NCBI GenBank assembly: GCA_019752535.1
Contig: JAIEMA010000033.1
Coordinates: 1-62,997 of the forward strand
Reading direction: 5' to 3'
From: Bacteriovoracaceae bacterium
Lineage (GTDB): Bacteria > Bdellovibrionota > Bacteriovoracia > Bacteriovoracales > Bacteriovoracaceae
DNA: 62,997 nt
Within the stretch, counting starts at the first letter, position 1. Each line of letters begins with the position of its first letter. Position numbers and translations under genes: made by a program. Positions 58,829 through 62,997 of the stretch are shown here, piece by piece. Below the pieces are notes generated by a model that saw nothing but the letters and a program-made list of their open reading frames with translations, was not told the DNA's origin and ran no database searches.

Positions 58829-61771
58829 CTAGTTGTCTTTTAAAGCCGACTGAGTAAAGTCATCTGCACTCAAACCTGAATTCACTTTGATGTCAGACAG
58901 CAGCACAATTGTCCCTCGACCATTTAAATGATTTTTGACAGACATTTTTTGAGCCCGCCAAATCGATCCAACTTTTTTATACTGATCAAATGAAACAGTC
59001 TTTTTCATTTTTTTCCCAATATAGTAATGAGTTGAATGGGGGAGAAGATCTTTCTTGCCAATTTTCGTTACGACATGAGTGTAGTCCGAAGTTCCATTTT
59101 CAGGAGTGAGTTCAATCCAGTGAAATTGAGCGTCCCCTTTTAATTTTTTTACACTCGCGCCTTTGATGGCCTGTGAATTAAGGTCTTCTGGGCTGATCTC
59201 CGAGCCTAAGAGTCCTGCCTTCGTCTTTCCCGTAACCAGTCTTCTAATTTGGCCGCTGGAAGGCATATAGATATATTGTGTCTCATTACCTTCTTCATCC
59301 ACATTACCAAGGAACGACATATCTTTGATATCGGCCGGACTTAGAATCCGAGCGATCACAGAAAAGCCCTCTTTTCTTATCGTTTGTAGTGAAAGCTGGC
59401 GCTCTTTTGTCTCCCCATTTTTTTCAACAATAGTCATTTCAATTTTGGCCTGATCATCTAAGGCATCCAAATTTTTTCTTGATTGCTTCAAAATTTCACT
59501 CGCTTCGTCGGCAAACGCGACTCCTGCAAACAAGACAAGAATGAGAGTGGCACTAAAGTAGCGCCATTTCTCAAACTTAATATTAAGTGATGTGCTCTGA
59601 TAGAGGCTTGGGAAAGTCTTGAGGATTGAAGGCAGAAGTAGCAAGTCTGCCAAAAATCCAGAAACGACTGAAGCGAGCATAAATCCTCCAAATTTTTGAT
59701 TCATGTCAAAGTCGGAAAATAGAAAGATTGAAAATCCAAAGAACATAAAGAGTGATTCAGTAAGGCAAGGATTCCCCTCGGCCAGCAGAGCGTGCTTAAG
59801 TGCTTCAGGGTCATTAAGATCAGTAAACTTCTTTAAGCGAGCTAAAATATAAAGTGTGTTATTAAAGGCAAATCCCAATGCAATGGAAAAGACTAAGGCA
59901 AGACCTGGCTTGATAGGAGTCTGATTTAGACTCATCATGAGAATAAGAACAAAGGGAGGAATTAAATTAGGAAGACAGGCGGTAAAAGCGAGTCGAATGG
60001 ATTTAAATATCAAAACTAAAAAGAGTCCGATCAATACTAATGGTTTCCAGAAGTCATAAACTAGCTGAGAGGCCACTCCCTGATTGATTTCATGTCCATA
60101 GGATGCGAGGCCTCCAACAGTGAATGAGAGTTCTGGGAATTCTGCTTTTAGTTTCGAAAGTATCCATATCTTTGTCTGATCAAGACTTTTTGTAGGAAGA
60201 TCATTAAATTTTATGGCAACGCGAGTATCTTTTCCATCTTCAGATAAAAAAGCCAAAAGGGGATTTTTTTCGGCCATTGAAAAGAGGAAAAAGGTTTCAG
60301 CAATGCTGGCATCAGATTTTGGGATAAATCCTTGAAAAAAATCTGCAACATTTATGACCGATCCGACATGATGATGGTTACGTATCTCTTCTGAGACTTG
60401 ATTGAGTCTTTCGATCGAATTGTGCTTTTTCCAGTATCCCTCTTTGTTTGAATGAACGCTAATGTCAAAACTCACTAATCCACCGAAGGTTTTATCAATC
60501 CATTCATTAGATTTACGAATCGGATTTTCTTGAGGCAAGTCATCAAAGAGGCGGTTAGAGAAGTTGAGATGATTAAGTGAATACAAACCTAATGATACGA
60601 GGAGAGTCGAGAGGATAATTGTTTTATTTGAATGTTTAAGTATAGCAAGACTCCAGCGTGCAGGTCTTGAGAGCCAAGATCGCATGCGAGGATTCACTAA
60701 CGGGAGAAGTGAGAACAGGAGAACCTGTGAGAGAATTGAAATAAACAAAAGAAGCAAAGTTACGGTGTAGCCGTATTGCTTAAGTAGAGGTATCGGAGAG
60801 GGCGAGAGTGCCATGAAACCCACCGCTGTTGTAGTCACACCTAAAATATTAGGCAGAAGGACTTCCTTAATGGTGAGAAGTGATTTCTGGACTTTCATTT
60901 CAAAAGTGTCTCTTTTCAGACGATTATTGGCCCAAAGATGAAAGGTGTGAATAATAAGACTTATCATCGAGACGCTAATAATGACTGGTGTTGTAATCAA
61001 GATAGCATTCATCGGTATTTTAAAGAGACTCAAAAGCGCGAGAGTGATGATGTTCGTATAAACGAGTGTTACAATGGCTGAGACAACGGCACTCCAATGA
61101 GAGAAAACGGCATAAAAGAGAAAGCAAAATATAATTCCAGTAAGACTTAAAAAAAGAGTCAGTTCATCCTGAATCATTTTTGTAAGAGTGTTCTGAATGA
61201 CAGGAATGCCGCCAAATAATATTTTTTGCTGAGGGAAGTGATCGATTAGTGTTTTTTGAATTCGATTCTCAAATTCTCTCTTGGCAACAGATTCTTTCTC
61301 ATGCTCTACAATAACGAGTGTTGATTTAAAATCATTACTTATAAGCATTGGATAGATGAGTTGATTCTCAGGGATTTCTCTCTTCCAGCTCCCAGGCAAG
61401 ATCCTATCAAAAGCACTTCCAATGATGAGATCTTCCCCTTCTAGAGAAGCCCCTTCAATGCTTGTCATCGTGATGACTTTTGAGACCTGGTCTTGGTATT
61501 GCAAATTTTCTGTGAGCTTCTTCAGGTTTTTTATATTTTGAGGATTAAGCCAATAATCTTCTTCTTGTGCCGTAATCACATAAATGTAGGGAGAACTCTC
61601 ATGGAGGCGATATTTCTTTTGCAGTCTTTCATGATTTTCAAGCAATTCATGTTTTTTCGGAAAGAATTGGTCGAGTGAATATTGTGTCTTGATATTCTTC
61701 ACTTCGATAAGGCCCCCCACAAATGTGAGACCTAGAGCTAAATAGAGCAGGGTCATTAGTTTTGTAATCAT
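58829..61771 (-). CDS. RND/MMPL exporter fused to a LolA-like domain
   Basis: 980 residues. Residues 1-720 are an MMPL-type exporter: one membrane segment, a periplasmic domain (25-200), a five-helix set (205-360), a helix and second periplasmic domain (380-575), and a second helix set (575-715). Residues about 733-754 (FEKWRYFSATLILVLFAGVAFA, positions 59575-59510) look exactly like a signal peptide with an AFA cleavage site, followed by a LolA-like periplasmic domain (755-980, QAIKGASVKK, YIYMPSSGQIRRL). The usual two-gene pair is thus one gene. The exporter should move lipid across the inner membrane. The upstream gene overlaps by 4 bases. Confidence 0.85.
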   Translation of the reverse strand: MITKLMTLLYLALGLTFVGGLIEVKNIKTQYSLDQFFPKKHELLENHERLQKKYRLHESSPYIYVITAQEEDYWLNPQNIKNLKKLTENLQYQDQVSKVITMTSIEGASLEGEDLIIGSAFDRILPGSWKREIPENQLIYPMLISNDFKSTLVIVEHEKESVAKREFENRIQKTLIDHFPQQKILFGGIPVIQNTLTKMIQDELTLFLSLTGIIFCFLFYAVFSHWSAVVSAIVTLVYTNIITLALLSLFKIPMNAILITTPVIISVSMISLIIHTFHLWANNRLKRDTFEMKVQKSLLTIKEVLLPNILGVTTTAVGFMALSPSPIPLLKQYGYTVTLLLLFISILSQVLLFSLLPLVNPRMRSWLSRPARWSLAILKHSNKTIILSTLLVSLGLYSLNHLNFSNRLFDDLPQENPIRKSNEWIDKTFGGLVSFDISVHSNKEGYWKKHNSIERLNQVSEEIRNHHHVGSVINVADFFQGFIPKSDASIAETFFLFSMAEKNPLLAFLSEDGKDTRVAIKFNDLPTKSLDQTKIWILSKLKAEFPELSFTVGGLASYGHEINQGVASQLVYDFWKPLVLIGLFLVLIFKSIRLAFTACLPNLIPPFVLILMMSLNQTPIKPGLALVFSIALGFAFNNTLYILARLKKFTDLNDPEALKHALLAEGNPCLTESLFMFFGFSIFLFSDFDMNQKFGGFMLASVVSGFLADLLLLPSILKTFPSLYQSTSLNIKFEKWRYFSATLILVLFAGVAFADEASEILKQSRKNLDALDDQAKIEMTIVEKNGETKERQLSLQTIRKEGFSVIARILSPADIKDMSFLGNVDEEGNETQYIYMPSSGQIRRLVTGKTKAGLLGSEISPEDLNSQAIKGASVKKLKGDAQFHWIELTPENGTSDYTHVVTKIGKKDLLPHSTHYYIGKKMKKTVSFDQYKKVGSIWRAQKMSVKNHLNGRGTIVLLSDIKVNSGLSADDFTQSALKDN

Positions 61772-62997
61772 TGCCAGTCCATGGTGATGAGGTCATTGGT
61801 TTGTCTTAATTGATTGAGCTTATATTCGCGATTATTAAAATTTAAAGAAGGAAGCTTTTGGATGACACTCACATTTTCAAACAGTCCTCTAATAGAGGGC
61901 TCCATAACGGAGGTATCAATTTTTGGTTCCGGTTTATAAAGTAAGCTATAAAAAGGAGAGAAGTACCAATTCAGACTTGAGGTCGCATTCCCTGTCTTAA
62001 GACTTAAGTCTCCTTGATTGAGTGTGAGAGAGAGAGGGGCCGTAAGATTTAAGTCCCAATTCAGATAGGTGATTTGAGCGTATTGAATAGTTGTTTGTAA
62101 TGTACCGAGAGCTCTCATGTGGAGTCTTAGATTATTTGAATTATCCTTTTCTAAAAGAAGTGCTGAATTTTCTGGATCTGGCATGACATAGAAAGGTGTA
62201 TTGCTTGGGTAGCGTTTTAAGTCAGGCCAGACGAATGATTGCAGGAATCGCGAGTTCATAAGCTTTTTAAAACTCGCATTATTTTGCAGATTATAGGATG
62301 CAGGGACTTGCTTCCAGAGATTATCTTCTAGAATGGCCGCAAATCCTTCTTGAGAAAACACTAACTGAGGTTTAACTGAAGACACTTCATCGAGCTGAAC
62401 TTCTCTTATACGGATCTCGAGGTTTCTTTTGATAGGCATTTCACCCACAGCAACTAGACCTAATGCTCTTGGAGCATCAATGCGAGTAATCTTCATTCCC
62501 TGAGCGTTGAGCTTGAATATCTTATCAAGACTCTCAATCCAGAGACTTTGAAGTTGAGAAGCCAGCCATCCCTCAATGAAATGATTGAGTTCAGCTGTCT
62601 CAGTGAGGTTTGATCTCACAAGCTCAGTGATCTGAGCATCAATTCCATCCAGTCCACTGCAATGAAATGGCTCAAGGGTCCATCCTTTTGAGGGAATGCG
62701 GAGGGCACTCGATTCAATCTCTGGCCGCCACTGCGCCTCTCCAAGAACAACATTCTTGGCCTTAAGCTCAAATTTAAACTGAGGAATAGTCAGCTTTATG
62801 TTTTCACACTGCGCTTTAATTTTTATAAGAATGATATTTCCACTAATCTCTTTTTTTATCACTTGATCAAAACTCAATTTCTTTAGCCCCACACGGAGTG
62901 ACAAGTTATTGCTCATCATGACGATGTGATTTTCAGAAAAATTAATCTCGCTCATACTTCCGGAGCCAAAGAGATCGACACCTGTCACTTGCGGATT
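61768..62997 (-). CDS. Unknown protein, 5' part beyond the window edge
   Basis: At least 410 residues in an open frame that continues past the right edge; a GTG at 62988 is probably internal. No signal peptide is visible in the part shown. The sequence alternates polar and hydrophobic residues over long stretches (NIILIKIKAQCENIKLTIPQF) with repeated ELK and Phe/Leu-rich strands, as in extended beta-rich lipid carriers, but no family is recognised. It overlaps the exporter start by 4 bases and so belongs to the same lipid export operon. Confidence 0.6.
   Translation of the reverse strand, partial: NPQVTGVDLFGSGSMSEINFSENHIVMMSNNLSLRVGLKKLSFDQVIKKEISGNIILIKIKAQCENIKLTIPQFKFELKAKNVVLGEAQWRPEIESSALRIPSKGWTLEPFHCSGLDGIDAQITELVRSNLTETAELNHFIEGWLASQLQSLWIESLDKIFKLNAQGMKITRIDAPRALGLVAVGEMPIKRNLEIRIREVQLDEVSSVKPQLVFSQEGFAAILEDNLWKQVPASYNLQNNASFKKLMNSRFLQSFVWPDLKRYPSNTPFYVMPDPENSALLLEKDNSNNLRLHMRALGTLQTTIQYAQITYLNWDLNLTAPLSLTLNQGDLSLKTGNATSSLNWYFSPFYSLLYKPEPKIDTSVMEPSIRGLFENVSVIQKLPSLNFNNREYKLNQLRQTNDLITMDWQ

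Noticed and set aside
1-62997. CRISPR arrays, insertion sequences and rRNA
   Set aside because: No regularly spaced direct repeats, terminal inverted repeats with a transposase, or rRNA-like stretches were found on either strand by reading.

Overview
The window reads as a chromosomal segment of a Gram-negative bacterium, most likely a predatory bacterium of the Bdellovibrionota, and within it the Bacteriovorax/Peredibacter side. This is inferred from moderate GC content, an unusually large set of exported hydrolases (serine, cysteine and metallo-peptidases, a gingipain-type peptidase), many small secreted proteins with no known relatives, and a tilS-ftsH-folP block. I could run no search, so the taxon is an inference. 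No intergenic gap exceeds about 300 bases; the longest, on either side of the orphan HsdS-like gene, are about 200.

1-9 kb: a two-component system (kinase cut by the window edge), a CAU-anticodon tRNA, tilS-ftsH-folP, a trypsin-like and a subtilisin-like exported protease each closed by a clear terminator, and a truncated haemoglobin. 9-16 kb: a YceI-like operon behind a palindromic operator, then sodium-coupled transport (NhaC antiporter and two near-identical AGCS alanine symporters) and a secreted HEXXH protein. 16-24 kb: a cell-wall-sugar cluster (NamZ-type muramidase divergent from a FucP-like permease and a ROK kinase), a cytochrome, thyA-folA, mutM-yegD.

24.4-30.8 kb is an AT-rich accessory island: an orphan HsdS-like specificity protein on one strand, and on the other a train of small unknown genes with a PcfJ-like protein, an HTH protein and a polyvalent-protein-type HEXXH protein, as found in conjugative elements. 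No integrase, methylase or nuclease accompanies them.

30.8-49.6 kb: secreted unknowns, MAPEG and DUF3095 proteins, a papain-like protease, a second HEXXH protein, then a translationally coupled three-gene operon (1012-residue coiled-coil/membrane/P-loop protein, MscS channel, outer-membrane barrel) that looks like an envelope-spanning device. rbgA, a UPF0178 protein, an exported S51 peptidase, cytochrome c, an Rrf2 regulator, tRNA-Cys with an Old Yellow Enzyme gene right behind it, a beta-propeller protein whose signal peptide is one base out of frame, and a gingipain-like C25 protease follow.

49.6-63 kb: one strand carries cysteine dioxygenase, an OlsB-like N-acyltransferase, a GAD/cysteine-sulfinate-type decarboxylase, a PlsC-like O-acyltransferase and a class III cyclase. 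Together they would convert cysteine to (hypo)taurine and acylate it twice, a plausible sulfur-containing aminolipid pathway. A MarR repressor gene beside a perfect palindrome that recurs in front of three stress-type operons (YceI, YHS-DedA, DoxX) defines a small regulon. The window ends in an operon with an RND exporter fused to a LolA-like domain through what looks like an intact signal peptide, plus a porin-like barrel.
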